This document shows positions 40,141 to 49,434 of a stretch of 64,000 nucleotides of DNA, in pieces. Position numbers and translations under genes: made by a program. The notes beneath the pieces were generated by a model that had not been told where the DNA came from, made no database searches, and was given only the letters and a program-made list of their open reading frames with translations. Source of the stretch: Brachyspira suanatina (lineage in GTDB: Bacteria > Spirochaetota > Brachyspiria > Brachyspirales > Brachyspiraceae); NCBI RefSeq assembly GCF_001049755.1, contig NZ_CVLB01000002.1, positions 45,625 to 109,624 of the forward strand, in the 5' to 3' direction. Within the stretch, counting starts at the first letter, position 1, and each line of letters starts with the position of its first letter.

Positions 40141-41472
40141 ATGAATATAAAAACATTAATCAATGCACTTGCAATTATCTTTATACCTATTTCTATTTTA
40201 TTTATTTTGATTTCTTTAATAATGATGATAATTTCAGACTCTTCTATCATTACATTTTATCTTATGATTTTAGCTTCTATAGTTTTGATAATTAATTCTA
40301 TAATGTTATTCATAAAAAATAATTATAAAATATTTATTATAATATTCTCATTAACATTTGTATTTTCATTAATAATTATATTTAGTAACATTATGTTTAT
40401 TTATAATAATAGAGATGCAAATTTTAAAGAAGTTAATAATTATGTAATAGCTGATTCATATTATCCTTTTGCTGATATAAGAAACACTAATTCAAAAGTA
40501 GTAAAACTCACAAATGAATCAAGTTTAATAATAACAAATAATTTTCCAAGACTTGATGGTGAAATTGAATTTTTTCCGATTTATTCAGCATTTGCAGATG
40601 CAGTTTATAAAATCACAGTTACAAATAATAAATATACTAATATGTTTTTAAAGCAAGTTCCATTTGAGGAGTATATAATAATTAATGATAATGGAAGAAT
40701 AGAAACTAATTATGACAGAGCAACAAACAGCAGCCATGATACAGCTTATGTTTTATGCTCAACAATTTATTACAACACTTATGAAAGCTTTTTATATGAC
40801 AATGCTTATAAAAATCTTATAAATGGTAAAGTTGATATAGTATTTGGAAATGCCCCTTCTAATAAAGATATAGAAATGGCTAAAACTAATAATATAGATT
40901 TCATATTAACACCTATAGGAAAAGAGGCATTTGTATTTTTTGTAAATTCCAAAAACAAAGTAGATAATCTTTCAAAAGAGAATATAAAAGATATATACAT
41001 AGGAAAAATCAATAATTGGAAAGAAGTTGGAGGAGACAACATGAAAATAAAAGCTCATCAAATGGATAATATTGGAAAATGGCAAATTACATTTACAAAC
41101 TTTATGGCTTCAATGAATGCTGAAAATAATATAATTAAGCCCGATACAAAAATAGGATTTGATCTTAATTCTGGATTTACAGAAAATGTAAAAGAATACC
41201 GCAATAGAAAAAATGCTATAGGATATTCATTTTTATTTAATATTTATGAAATGATAAACAACAATGAAATAAAAACTATTTCTATAGATAATATAAAGCC
41301 AAATAAGGAAAATATACAAAATGGTACTTATCCTCTATCAAGCACATTTTATGCTGCAACAACTAAAAGAGCTATAGAAGAAAATCCTAATGTGCAGAAA
41401 TTAATAGATTTTATACTTTCAAAACAAGGTCAGTATTTAGTTGAAAAGGCAGGATATACTCCCATTAAATAA
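40141..41472 (+). CDS. PstS-like substrate-binding protein with multi-helix membrane anchor
   Basis: 443 residues. The C-terminal 330 residues are a phosphate-type periplasmic binding domain: YPFADIRN near the start of it, FPRLDGEIEFFPIYSAFADA, then KIDIVFGNAPSNKDIEMA-like and IYIGKINNWKEVGGDN, ending with LIDFILSKQGQYLVEKAGY, all typical of PstS-like proteins. In place of a signal peptide the first 100 residues hold three or four membrane helices (about 8-30, 36-57, 64-84 with a short break). The serine-rich phosphate site of true PstS (GSST) is not obvious; TNSSHDTA may be its equivalent. No pstCAB genes are adjacent, so it may be a sensor or tethered receptor rather than a transporter component. 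No ribosome binding site was found. Confidence 0.75.
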   Translation: MNIKTLINALAIIFIPISILFILISLIMMIISDSSIITFYLMILASIVLIINSIMLFIKNNYKIFIIIFSLTFVFSLIIIFSNIMFIYNNRDANFKEVNNYVIADSYYPFADIRNTNSKVVKLTNESSLIITNNFPRLDGEIEFFPIYSAFADAVYKITVTNNKYTNMFLKQVPFEEYIIINDNGRIETNYDRATNSSHDTAYVLCSTIYYNTYESFLYDNAYKNLINGKVDIVFGNAPSNKDIEMAKTNNIDFILTPIGKEAFVFFVNSKNKVDNLSKENIKDIYIGKINNWKEVGGDNMKIKAHQMDNIGKWQITFTNFMASMNAENNIIKPDTKIGFDLNSGFTENVKEYRNRKNAIGYSFLFNIYEMINNNEIKTISIDNIKPNKENIQNGTYPLSSTFYAATTKRAIEENPNVQKLIDFILSKQGQYLVEKAGYTPIK

Positions 41473-41516
41473 ATTTTTATTAGCAATAATTATCAATAAT
41501 TGTTATAATATTTAGT

Positions 41517-42455
41517 ATGAAAAAAATAATTTTATCAATTACCATTATATTATTAGTACTACTACTTTTTTCATGCAGAAATAGTATTACAATTGCAAAA
41601 GATGTATATACACACACTCTTGAAATAGATGAAGCTAATCCTCAAAACATGGAAGAAGCATTAAAAATATATGCAATATATAATAATGGTCAGCATAAAT
41701 TAGTATTTACAGGTACATCAACAAAAAAATATGATATTTGGACTTCTATTAGTCAAATGCTTGAAGATATTTCTTTAAAAAATATAAAAATAGAAATATC
41801 TGTTGATGATGTAATTTTTCCAAATGATAAAATTCCAGATTTTTTATTTGGAGGAAATGCTGTAAATAAATCAATAGTAAAAATAACAATTCCAAACACT
41901 ATAAGAGAAATAGGAGAATATAGCATCTATTGTCCTGAATTAACAGAAATAACACTTCCAAGTAATTTAATAACAATAGGCAACAGAGGACTTATAGGAT
42001 GTTATAATCTAAAATCATTAAAACTTCCTAACTCATTAAAAACAATAGGAGAATTAGCATTAAAGGGATGCGGCTTTGCAAGTATTGAAATACCTGATTC
42101 TGTAACTTCTATAGGTAAAACTGCCTTTGGAGATTGTGAGAATTTAATATATATAAAATTGCCAAATAATTTAGAAACAATATCTGAAGGAATGTTTGAA
42201 AGCTGCGGCTCTCTTAATACAATAACTATACCAGCTTCTGTAAAAACTATAGAAAAATTTGCTTTTTATTATAGCAAAAATTTTGAAAGCATTAGATTCT
42301 TAAATGATAATCCTGCATCAATAACTGTGGGCATAAGTGTATTTGCTGGATGCCCTTTAAAAACAGTATATATACCCGCAAGCAGTAGTGCATCAGATGC
42401 TGAATGGAGAAATACTTTAGGTATAGATGCTACTGTAAATATTATAAGAGAATAA
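41517..42455 (+). CDS. Leucine-rich repeat (BspA-like) lipoprotein
   Basis: 312 residues. Lipoprotein signal MKKIILSITIILLVLLLFSC (lipidated C20). From about 115 to 285 there are seven or eight 22-24-residue repeats of the LRR_5/BspA type, for example LPNSLKTIGELALKGCGFAS and IPDSVTSIGKTAFGDCENL. The N-terminal part (30-110) is a separate alpha-beta region. BspA-type proteins are usually surface-exposed and can bind host matrix proteins; that role here is inference. The gene starts 44 bases after the PstS-like gene and may be co-transcribed. Confidence 0.85.
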   Translation: MKKIILSITIILLVLLLFSCRNSITIAKDVYTHTLEIDEANPQNMEEALKIYAIYNNGQHKLVFTGTSTKKYDIWTSISQMLEDISLKNIKIEISVDDVIFPNDKIPDFLFGGNAVNKSIVKITIPNTIREIGEYSIYCPELTEITLPSNLITIGNRGLIGCYNLKSLKLPNSLKTIGELALKGCGFASIEIPDSVTSIGKTAFGDCENLIYIKLPNNLETISEGMFESCGSLNTITIPASVKTIEKFAFYYSKNFESIRFLNDNPASITVGISVFAGCPLKTVYIPASSSASDAEWRNTLGIDATVNIIRE

Positions 42456-42461
42456 TATAAA

Positions 42462-42500
42462 GGGTTATATTAAGTTAAATTACATTCCTTAATATAACCC
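42462..42500. terminator. Hairpin between convergent genes
   Basis: Perfect 13-base stem GGGTTATATTAAG / CTTAATATAACCC with a 13-base loop between the leucine-rich-repeat gene and purD. There is no strong T run on either side, so it may be a weak bidirectional terminator. Confidence 0.6.
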
Positions 42501-42523
42501 AAATTAATAGCTATAAAATATAT

Positions 42524-43777
42524 TTATTTTATTAATCCTATATCTTTTCTATAGTATTTATCTTTGAAATCTATTTTTTCAATGTCGGCATAAGTAAGTT
42601 TTCTAGCCTCTTCTAAACTGTCGGCAATATTAACAACATTAAGAACCCTTCCGCCGTCTGTGATTATATTATTATTTTCATCTAATTTAGCGCCAGCGAT
42701 GAAGCATTGTCCGTTTATTTTATCTATGCCTTCTATCTTATAGCCTTTATTATAAGAAGCCGGATATCCTCCTGAAGCCATTACAACACAGCATGCATGT
42801 TTATTTTTCCATTTGATATTTAAAGTTGATAATTCTCTTTTCATAGCTGATTCTATTATAGATAAATAATCAGTTTCTAAAAGCTGAAGCACTGCCTGAG
42901 TTTCAGGGTCCCCCATTCTAACATTATACTCAAGTAAATATACGCCTTTTTTAGTGATCATAAGTCCAAAAAATATAATACCAGCAAAAGACATTTTTTC
43001 GGCTTTTATTCCTTTTAGTGTAGGATCTAATATATCTTTAATGAATAATTCTTCTGCCTCTTTTGTATAATAAGGATTTGGAGAAATAACACCCATTCCG
43101 CCTGTATTATTTCCAGTATCATTATCACCAACTTTTTTATGATCCTTAGCTGATATAAAAGGTATTATAATATTGCTGTCAGTTACAGAAAGTATTGAGG
43201 CTTCAACTCCTTCTAAAAACTCCTCAATTACAACTTCATTTCCAGCATCTTTAAAAATCTTTTTAACCATTATATCTTCTAATGCATTTTTAGCTTCTTC
43301 TTTATCCTGACATATTAAAACACCTTTTCCCAAAGCAAGACCGCTAGCCTTTATAACTATAGGATAGCTGCATTTATTCAAATATTCATTAGCTTTATTA
43401 TAATCAGTAAATAATTCATATTCAGCAGTTTTTACTCCGTACTTCTTCATAAAATCTTTAGCATAAGCCTTAGAGCCTTCAAGTATAGCAGCCTGTTTAT
43501 TTGGTCCGAATATTTTAAGTCCATTCTCCTCAAACTTATCTACTATTCCATACACAAGCATTTCTTCGCTTCCTACAATGGTTAAATCAATGCTTTCCTT
43601 TTTAGCAAAATTTAAAATCTCATCTATAGTAGAAATTTTTACATTTTCACAATTTTTTTCTCTTGCTGTGCCTGCATTTCCCGGAGCACAATAAACTTTT
43701 GAAACTTTTTCATTCTTAAGTAAATTATTACAAATAGCATGCTCTCTAGCACCAGAACCTATAACTAATATTTTCAT
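42524..43777 (-). CDS. purD: Phosphoribosylamine-glycine ligase
   Basis: 417 residues from the ATG at 43777. PurD is the ATP-grasp enzyme of the second step of purine synthesis. MKILVIGSGAREHAI is the typical N-terminus, followed by GPNKQAAILEGSKAYAK near 84-100, VIKASGLALGKGV and NNTGGMGVISP of the ATP-grasp core, and VRMGDPETQ near 285-293. The frame runs 16 codons further upstream but AGGA lies eight bases before this ATG. The other pur genes are not here. Its promoter (43811-43839) is the end of a dispersed repeat. Confidence 0.97.
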   Translation of the reverse strand: MKILVIGSGAREHAICNNLLKNEKVSKVYCAPGNAGTAREKNCENVKISTIDEILNFAKKESIDLTIVGSEEMLVYGIVDKFEENGLKIFGPNKQAAILEGSKAYAKDFMKKYGVKTAEYELFTDYNKANEYLNKCSYPIVIKASGLALGKGVLICQDKEEAKNALEDIMVKKIFKDAGNEVVIEEFLEGVEASILSVTDSNIIIPFISAKDHKKVGDNDTGNNTGGMGVISPNPYYTKEAEELFIKDILDPTLKGIKAEKMSFAGIIFFGLMITKKGVYLLEYNVRMGDPETQAVLQLLETDYLSIIESAMKRELSTLNIKWKNKHACCVVMASGGYPASYNKGYKIEGIDKINGQCFIAGAKLDENNNIITDGGRVLNVVNIADSLEEARKLTYADIEKIDFKDKYYRKDIGLIK

Positions 43778-43810
43778 GTTTTTTTCCTTTTTTAATTTAT
43801 ATAAAATTAG

Positions 43811-43839
43811 TATATACTGAAACAAATATATTTTGTCAA
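43811..43839 (-). promoter_or_regulatory. Sigma-70 promoter of purD inside a repeat end
   Basis: On the minus strand TTGACA (43834-43839), exactly 17 bases, TATATA (43811-43816), giving a leader of about 27 bases to purD. The same sequence with TTTAGG or TTTCAG before the -10 box ends every element of the E family. Confidence 0.75.
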
Positions 43840-44077
43840 AAATAAAATTATATTTTTGTTTTTATATCTGGAGCTTTGCCGACCGCTCTGCGCACTTCGT
43901 AAACCCCAACTTCTTTTGTTGACCGCCTACGGCGAGAATCCAAAGGACTACATTTTGGATTTAATTTCATAAATTATCTTATAAGTATTATTTAATACTA
44001 ATTTTATCCTTACAGTTTTTGGTTCTTTTTGCGGCGGGAAAAAGAACAACAAAAAAATTGACAAACTTAAAAATTTT
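43811..44077. repeat. GC-rich miniature element E2 with outward promoters
   Basis: About 270 bases filling the gap between purD and the Rpn-type gene. The left end carries the purD promoter. The core at 43871-43920 contains GACCGCTCTGCGCACTTCGT, matching E1 and E4 with one or two changes, followed by CTACGGCGAGAA. The right end TTGACAAACTTAAAAATTTT (44058-44077) recurs in E5; 17 bases beyond its TTGACA lies TATATA, an outward rightward promoter. Confidence 0.65.
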
Positions 44078-44097
44078 CAATATATATATAATTTTTA

Positions 44098-44994
44098 TTA
44101 TAATTTTTCTATTTCCTCTATACTTAAACCTGTATTATCACTAATGAACTTAATATCTAAACCAGATTTTTTAAGACTTTTAGCTATACTTAAAGCTTTA
44201 TTTTTTTCACCCTTTTCTATACCCTTTTCCATGCCTTGTTCTATGCCTTCTTTTATACCTTCTTCTCTCTCTTTTTTTAGCATTATAGTTTGCCCATATA
44301 AAAAAGCATCCCTAGCATTATAAACTTCCATCTCTTCTTCACTTGATATAAATCTCTCATATTTATCTATTACTTTTGACATTATGTTGTTTGCCTCCTT
44401 TAATTTATCTTTAACTTTATCTAAATCCTTTACCGTAAAAAACTCTATCCAAGATAATATCTTACTTTTCTTGATATCATTTATATTTGAATTATTAAGA
44501 ATCTTTATAAATCTTGGTACTTCTATTATATGCATTTGCATCATATCTAATGATACCTTATGATTTTCAGTGTCTATTAATTTAAAACATCTATGAGCTT
44601 TACCTTCATCATAAAAGTCCATATTAAAGTTAACAAAATTTATACTTATTACCTGACTAATAATATCATAAGACTCATTTTCATTTAATTCACTAACAAT
44701 ATTTTTTGATATATAATAGAATATTCTTTTTACAAAATCTATATTTCCGGATAATTGTATTTCTACAATAATTTTTTTATTGTCTTTAGTAATCGCTTTA
44801 ACATCAAGAACTGACTCTTTTAAATTAATGTTTTCTGGTAAATTATGAGGATTTATTATTTCTAAATTATGTACTTCTTGAAATCCTGAATCTCTAAGTA
44901 CGCAATTAACTATATTCTCAAGTATATCTTCATTTCCAATAGAACCCAAAAGATAGCGTACAAAGTAATCATTCATTCTGTTAATATTTCTCAT
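44098..44994 (-). CDS. Rpn family PD-(D/E)XK nuclease/putative transposase
   Basis: 298 residues. The Rpn/PDDEXK_2 family layout is clear: NDYFVRYLLGSIGNEDILEN at the N-terminus, then KESVLDVKAITKDNKKIIVE and IQL, giving the D...ExQ catalytic pattern. The C-terminus has a slipped tetrapeptide-like run (KEGIEQGMEKGIEKGEKNK at about 245-263) and a short helical end. Rpn proteins are DNases that can promote RecA-independent recombination; many are called transposases without terminal repeats. The start is at, or next to, the predicted transcription start (TATAAT ends six bases upstream), so it may be leaderless. It abuts element E2. Confidence 0.85.
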   Translation of the reverse strand: MRNINRMNDYFVRYLLGSIGNEDILENIVNCVLRDSGFQEVHNLEIINPHNLPENINLKESVLDVKAITKDNKKIIVEIQLSGNIDFVKRIFYYISKNIVSELNENESYDIISQVISINFVNFNMDFYDEGKAHRCFKLIDTENHKVSLDMMQMHIIEVPRFIKILNNSNINDIKKSKILSWIEFFTVKDLDKVKDKLKEANNIMSKVIDKYERFISSEEEMEVYNARDAFLYGQTIMLKKEREEGIKEGIEQGMEKGIEKGEKNKALSIAKSLKKSGLDIKFISDNTGLSIEEIEKL

Positions 44995-45000
44995 GCGAAA

Positions 45001-45006
45001 ATTATA
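45001..45006 (-). promoter_or_regulatory. TATAAT -10 box almost touching the Rpn-type start codon
   Basis: Perfect TATAAT on the minus strand six bases before the ATG; TTTACT 17 bases further upstream is a partial -35. A transcript from here would start at or within a base or two of the start codon, with no room for a ribosome binding site. Confidence 0.5.
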
Positions 45007-45162
45007 ACAAAAAGGCTAATAAAAGTAAATATTTCTAAACTTAATAAACATAAGTTATATAAAACTATATTATTTTTATTCTTTACATTTTCACTTCTTA
45101 TTATATACTATCTATATAATACCTAATAATAAATAAAAATCATCAAAAAACAGGATTGAATT

Positions 45163-46053
45163 ATGAATCTTAAAGAATATATGAATATAAGACTAGAAGA
45201 AATTAATAAAACTATTGACAATGTATTTGATAAAAGCAGCATAGAATTAGAAAATAGTTTTATAGAAATGCTTAAATATCCATTGGATGCTGGCGGAAAG
45301 AGATTAAGACCTATACTTACATGCTTAGCATGCGAACTTTTTAAAGGCGACTATAAAAAAGCAATAATACCTGCAGTAGCATTAGAGCTTATACATACAT
45401 ATTCTTTAGTTCATGATGATTTGCCTGCTATGGATAATGATGATTTAAGAAGAGGAAAACCTACAACACATGTAAAATACGGTGAAGCTAATGCCATACT
45501 TGTAGGAGATGGGCTTTTAACTCATGCATTTCAATTACTTTCAAAAACAGATGTTAAAGACAGCACTTTAAGAAAACTTTTATTTGAATTGAGTTATGCG
45601 GCCGGAATAAACGGAATGGTTATGGGACAGTTTATAGATTTATACTATGAAGAGAAAGAAATCAATTTTGACATGCTTAAAATACTTCATGCCAAAAAAA
45701 CAGGTGCTATGATAAGAGGTGCTATAAGACTTGGAGCTATTGCATCAGAGAACATAAACGAAAATGATATAGAAAATATAACAAAATACGGCAAAGCTAT
45801 AGGACTAGCTTTCCAAATTCAGGATGATATACTTGATGTTATTTCTGATAATGAAACTTTAGGCAAAACTGTTGGTAAAGATGAAAAAGAGGGTAAACTC
45901 ACATACGTTAAGCAATTCGGACTAGAAGGTGCAAAAGAAGAAGCTAAAAAAGTAATTGAAAAATCTATTGAATATTTAAATCCTTATAAAGATAGTGAAG
46001 CTAAAAATATTTTAATAGAATTAGCAAATTACATAATAGAAAGAAAATCATAA
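45163..46053 (+). CDS. ispA: Farnesyl/geranylgeranyl diphosphate synthase
   Basis: 296 residues, the usual length of short-chain all-trans prenyl diphosphate synthases. First aspartate-rich motif LVHDDLPAMDNDDLRRGKPT (D85, D86, D91), second FQIQDDILDVISD, with GGKRLRP near 44-50. It condenses isopentenyl diphosphate with allylic diphosphates; the residues before the first motif (HTYSL) fit a C15 or C20 product. It would feed the squalene/phytoene synthase-like enzyme encoded at 36.7 kb. AGGA lies eight bases before the ATG. Confidence 0.95.
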   Translation: MNLKEYMNIRLEEINKTIDNVFDKSSIELENSFIEMLKYPLDAGGKRLRPILTCLACELFKGDYKKAIIPAVALELIHTYSLVHDDLPAMDNDDLRRGKPTTHVKYGEANAILVGDGLLTHAFQLLSKTDVKDSTLRKLLFELSYAAGINGMVMGQFIDLYYEEKEINFDMLKILHAKKTGAMIRGAIRLGAIASENINENDIENITKYGKAIGLAFQIQDDILDVISDNETLGKTVGKDEKEGKLTYVKQFGLEGAKEEAKKVIEKSIEYLNPYKDSEAKNILIELANYIIERKS

Positions 46054-46154
46054 CTATATAAATAAACATTATTACAAATGGTTAAACTCTTTTTATAACT
46101 CGCCGATAACAAAATAAAAAATAAATATAAATAAGAAGAAATTTATAATATATT

Positions 46155-48005
46155 ATGAATGAAATAAAAAAAATCAATTTAGAAGCAATAAATAAAAATA
46201 TCAGAGCATATCCTTATGATTTTATCAATATGCTTGAAAATGCTAAAGAATCAGATATCACTTTACAGGTAATAGAAACAAAATCACAGAAACCTTCTGG
46301 CAAAGCAGCAAAAAACGGCAAACAAATACTTCTTCATAGTGCTTATGATCCAGTAAAAGAGGCTAATACTTTAATAAAAGAAATTGAAAATGATGAAGAT
46401 TTGGATTTAGTATTTGTATTTGGTATAGGCGTAGGATACTTAATCAATGCCGTTAGAAAATTGAATGTTTCTGTTGCTGTGATTGAACCTGATATAAATT
46501 TTTTTAATACTTTAATATGTAATTTCAAATTAGACAAAATACTTGAAGATGATAAAATTACTTTCTTTATAGGAGGAAATGATGATGAGGATATAGAAAA
46601 GTTCATATCATTGACAACAACAAAGAAAGTAAAATTTTTTATTACAAGGTCTTATGCCACCCTATTTGCTGAAGAAGCTTTGCATTATCAAAGCAAAGTA
46701 CTTTCTGTAGTAGATAAAAAAATAATAAATATAAACACTATTTCAAGATTTGATAAACTTTGGGCTTATAATATAGCTTCTAATGCAGTTGAAATTGCTA
46801 CGCATTACGGAGTTAATAGATTTTTTGATAAATACAAAAATATTCCTGCTGTTATAGTATCAGCAGGACCTTCTCTTGAGAAAAATATTACAAAATTAAA
46901 AAAGATGAAAAACAAAGCAATAATAATAGCGGTCGATACGGCAATGAAGCCATTATCATCGCATGGTATGTCTCCACATTTTGTTATAACTATAGACCCT
47001 CAAAAGAAAAACTCTAAATATTTCAGGAATATTCATTTTGAAGATACTGTACTAATTTCAGAATCCTCTGTTGATCATGAGGCTGTAGAATCATTTAATG
47101 GTCCTATATATTTTATAGATTCAATATTTCCGCTTGCAAAATATTTTATGAAGCCTTTAGGAAATAGAGGCGATATCACTATGGGAGGAAGCGTTTCCAC
47201 TGCTGCTTATGATTTTGCTGTAAAAATAGGTGCTAATCCAATAATAATGATTGGTTTGGATTTATCTTTCCCTAATCATCAGACTCATATAAAAGGAAGC
47301 TATCATGAAGAAAATTTCTTTACTGAAATAGGTAAATTAGACTCTTATGACAGCAGAATATATAAAGTGCTTGTATCTGGAAATTTAAGAGAAGAGAAAA
47401 ATATTTATGGAGAAAGTGTATTTACTGATTCAAGATTCGATATGTACAGAAATTGGTATGAAGCTCAATGTGCCAATAACAGCAAAATAAAATTCTATAA
47501 TGCCACAGAAGGCGGCGTTATAATAAAAGCAATGGAGAATATTACACTGCAGGAACTCATAGATAAATTTGAAGACATAAACATACAAATAGATAAAAAT
47601 GACAGAAATACATCAGACAAAACAAAAATACTAGAAAATCTAAAAAATGGATTGATAAAAATAGATAAAGAAATTATTTCATTAAAACCTTATGTTGAAG
47701 AGGCTATTAATTTATGCTATACAATAAATGATGAGCTGTCAAGACATAGAAAAGTAGATAAACTTATTGCCAAACTAGATGAATCCGATGCTAAAATACT
47801 CACTATAAGCAAAGTTAATGAGTTTTTAGGTATTACAATGCAGAAAACTATCAAAACTATCACAGAAGGTTTTGAGTTTAAAGATGAAACTATGCATAAA
47901 TCTATAATAAGTTCTTTCAAACTATACGAAGCAATGAAAGACAGTATTGACTTTAACCATTATATAATAGAGCGTGCTTTGATAAAGATTAACAAAGAAT
48001 TATAA
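46155..48005 (+). CDS. Maf-type (DUF115) motility accessory glycosyltransferase-like protein
   Basis: 616 residues. The central DUF115 / 6-hydroxymethylpterin-pyrophosphokinase-like domain is marked by PAVIVSAGPSLEKNI near 233-247, AIIIAVDTAMKPLSSHGMSP near 258-277, VITIDPQ, and ITMGGSVSTAAYDFAVKIG near 343-361, with IMIGLDLSFP after it. The N-terminal domain has FGIGVGYLI. Maf proteins transfer nonulosonic acid-type sugars to flagellin in Campylobacter and others; in a spirochaete, flagellin modification is the likely role, but sugar and target are not shown here. The last 150 residues are coiled. No flagellin gene is in the window. Confidence 0.85.
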   Translation: MNEIKKINLEAINKNIRAYPYDFINMLENAKESDITLQVIETKSQKPSGKAAKNGKQILLHSAYDPVKEANTLIKEIENDEDLDLVFVFGIGVGYLINAVRKLNVSVAVIEPDINFFNTLICNFKLDKILEDDKITFFIGGNDDEDIEKFISLTTTKKVKFFITRSYATLFAEEALHYQSKVLSVVDKKIININTISRFDKLWAYNIASNAVEIATHYGVNRFFDKYKNIPAVIVSAGPSLEKNITKLKKMKNKAIIIAVDTAMKPLSSHGMSPHFVITIDPQKKNSKYFRNIHFEDTVLISESSVDHEAVESFNGPIYFIDSIFPLAKYFMKPLGNRGDITMGGSVSTAAYDFAVKIGANPIIMIGLDLSFPNHQTHIKGSYHEENFFTEIGKLDSYDSRIYKVLVSGNLREEKNIYGESVFTDSRFDMYRNWYEAQCANNSKIKFYNATEGGVIIKAMENITLQELIDKFEDINIQIDKNDRNTSDKTKILENLKNGLIKIDKEIISLKPYVEEAINLCYTINDELSRHRKVDKLIAKLDESDAKILTISKVNEFLGITMQKTIKTITEGFEFKDETMHKSIISSFKLYEAMKDSIDFNHYIIERALIKINKEL

Positions 48006-48014
48006 CTTATTTAT

Positions 48015-48213
48015 ACGCACGGTTAGCTAAATTTTCAATATAATAAAAATTAGAATTCAAATAAAACAATATTTTAAATTTTATTCACCGTGCGGTATAT
48101 ACATTATAAATTTAAAAAAATCTAGGGCGGGTATTAAAATTTCTACTGCAATAAAAAAACAAATTTGAATTTATATTTCAAAAGAAATTAATAAAAATGA
48201 TGGGCGGGAAATT
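48015..48213. repeat. Nested inverted-repeat element, left-truncated copy B1
   Basis: Right half of the element: inner ACGCACGGTTAGC (48015) and CACCGTGCGGTATA (48086), middle CTAGGGCGGGTATT (48122), outer GATGGGCGGGAAATT (48199). The left outer and middle boxes are missing where the Maf-type gene ends ten bases before. Confidence 0.65.
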
Positions 48214-48244
48214 AGAGAAAAATTAAAAAGAAATTTTATTTACA

Positions 48245-48447
48245 TACCCCACCCTTTAAAGTTTTAAGCTTTATTTTGTAATAAACATTTTATTTATGTT
48301 TAGAGCCAATTAAGAAAAAGCACACCCACCCAAGAGTTTTAAAAATTTGTAAGCTTTAACATCACGCGGTAAGCATAACTAAAATTTATAGTTTAACTAG
48401 TATAATTAATTAATTTATTTTTATAGCTAGTTTAACGCGTGGTAAAA
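48245..48447. repeat. Nested inverted-repeat element, right-truncated copy B2
   Basis: Left half of a second copy: outer TACCCCACCCTTTAAAG (48245), middle GCACACCCACCCAAGAGTTT (48320), inner ATCACGCGGTAAGC (48361) and TTAACGCGTGGTAAAA (48432). The right middle and outer boxes are absent; a terminator follows directly. Confidence 0.65.
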
Positions 48448-48452
48448 TATAA

Positions 48453-48492
48453 TAAAAAAACTGCCCTAATAAAACTATTAAGACAGGCTTTT
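48453..48492 (-). terminator. Terminator of the leftward exported-protein gene
   Basis: Stem of 11 pairs on the minus strand (CTGTCTTAATA / TATTAGGGCAG, three G-U pairs) followed by a T run, 17 bases after the stop at 48509. Confidence 0.7.
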
Positions 48493-48508
48493 TTATTATA
48501 AATTTATT

Positions 48509-49405
48509 TTAATTAAATAAATATTCCAAAGGAGAACCCTTTTTAACAAAAGGCTTTAATTCTTCAAATGTAAATTCTTCTGCTGTTTCACCTGGAGTGT
48601 TATATGACCATCCATTTTCAAAATCGTCGCTCTCTATTACAATTGTTCCAGGAGAATATACTAAAATAATTTTTCCTTGAGGTGTAATACTAAATGTACA
48701 ATAATCTGATTCATCAAGTAAAGGAAATTTATCTATTAAGTTTGGATCTTTAATATTAAGAAAATTCCCTATATTTATTTCCTTTCCATCATTAATAGAA
48801 AATGCTATAAACCCAGAACCAGCCCCCATTCCACCTATTCCTGCAATGTCAAAAATTATTATACTATCATCAATATATGCTATTTTATTAAATCTATAAT
48901 AAGAATACTCTCCAATTGCTTCATTTAAAATATCATAGTCAAAAACATAAACATTACCAGAATAGAAACTATCAGATTTATTTATTATGTGAGCTTTATT
49001 TATCTTAGTATTTGCTAAAGATAATTTTATTTTTTTAGAATTTCTATTTCCTTCAAATGTTAAATCATTAGACAGAGTACCTTTTATTTGACCTGCTTTG
49101 CTGTAATCTGATTCTTCAGAAATATCATATACATTAGCACTATATAAATTTTCTATGTATAATTCATTGCCTTTCATTTCTCCTGTAAAGCTAAAACTTT
49201 CATTATTTGATGTATAATAATAGCCTTCTACTTTATCATCGTTATTTAATTCATCTCTTATTATTTGTAAATACATTATAGCTTTTTCATTGCCTTCAGT
49301 ACCTATCAAAAAATAGAACATTCCTTTTTCTTCCTGAGAATATAATTTGGTATTTTGTAAAAATATAATTAAAGCAAAACTAAAAAGTATAATAATTTTT
49401 TTCAT
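48509..49405 (-). CDS. Exported hypothetical protein
   Basis: 298 residues with a signal peptide (MKKIIILFSFALIIFLQNTK, cleavage near YSQ). The mature part looks beta-rich, with repeated FTGEMKGNELYIENL / GTLSNDLTFEGNRNS-like strands and an acidic C-terminus. No family recognised. AAGGAG lies nine bases before the ATG. It is the second gene behind the ankyrin lipoprotein (30-base gap), likely one operon. Confidence 0.7.
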   Translation of the reverse strand: MKKIIILFSFALIIFLQNTKLYSQEEKGMFYFLIGTEGNEKAIMYLQIIRDELNNDDKVEGYYYTSNNESFSFTGEMKGNELYIENLYSANVYDISEESDYSKAGQIKGTLSNDLTFEGNRNSKKIKLSLANTKINKAHIINKSDSFYSGNVYVFDYDILNEAIGEYSYYRFNKIAYIDDSIIIFDIAGIGGMGAGSGFIAFSINDGKEINIGNFLNIKDPNLIDKFPLLDESDYCTFSITPQGKIILVYSPGTIVIESDDFENGWSYNTPGETAEEFTFEELKPFVKKGSPLEYLFN

Positions 49406-49434
49406 ATTAATTTCTCCTTAACAAATTATGTATA

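Noticed and set aside
44098..44994. Insertion sequence around the Rpn-type gene
   Set aside because: Annotated often as transposase, but no terminal inverted repeats or target duplication are seen flanking it; the repeat on its right-hand stop side is E2, which has its own ends.
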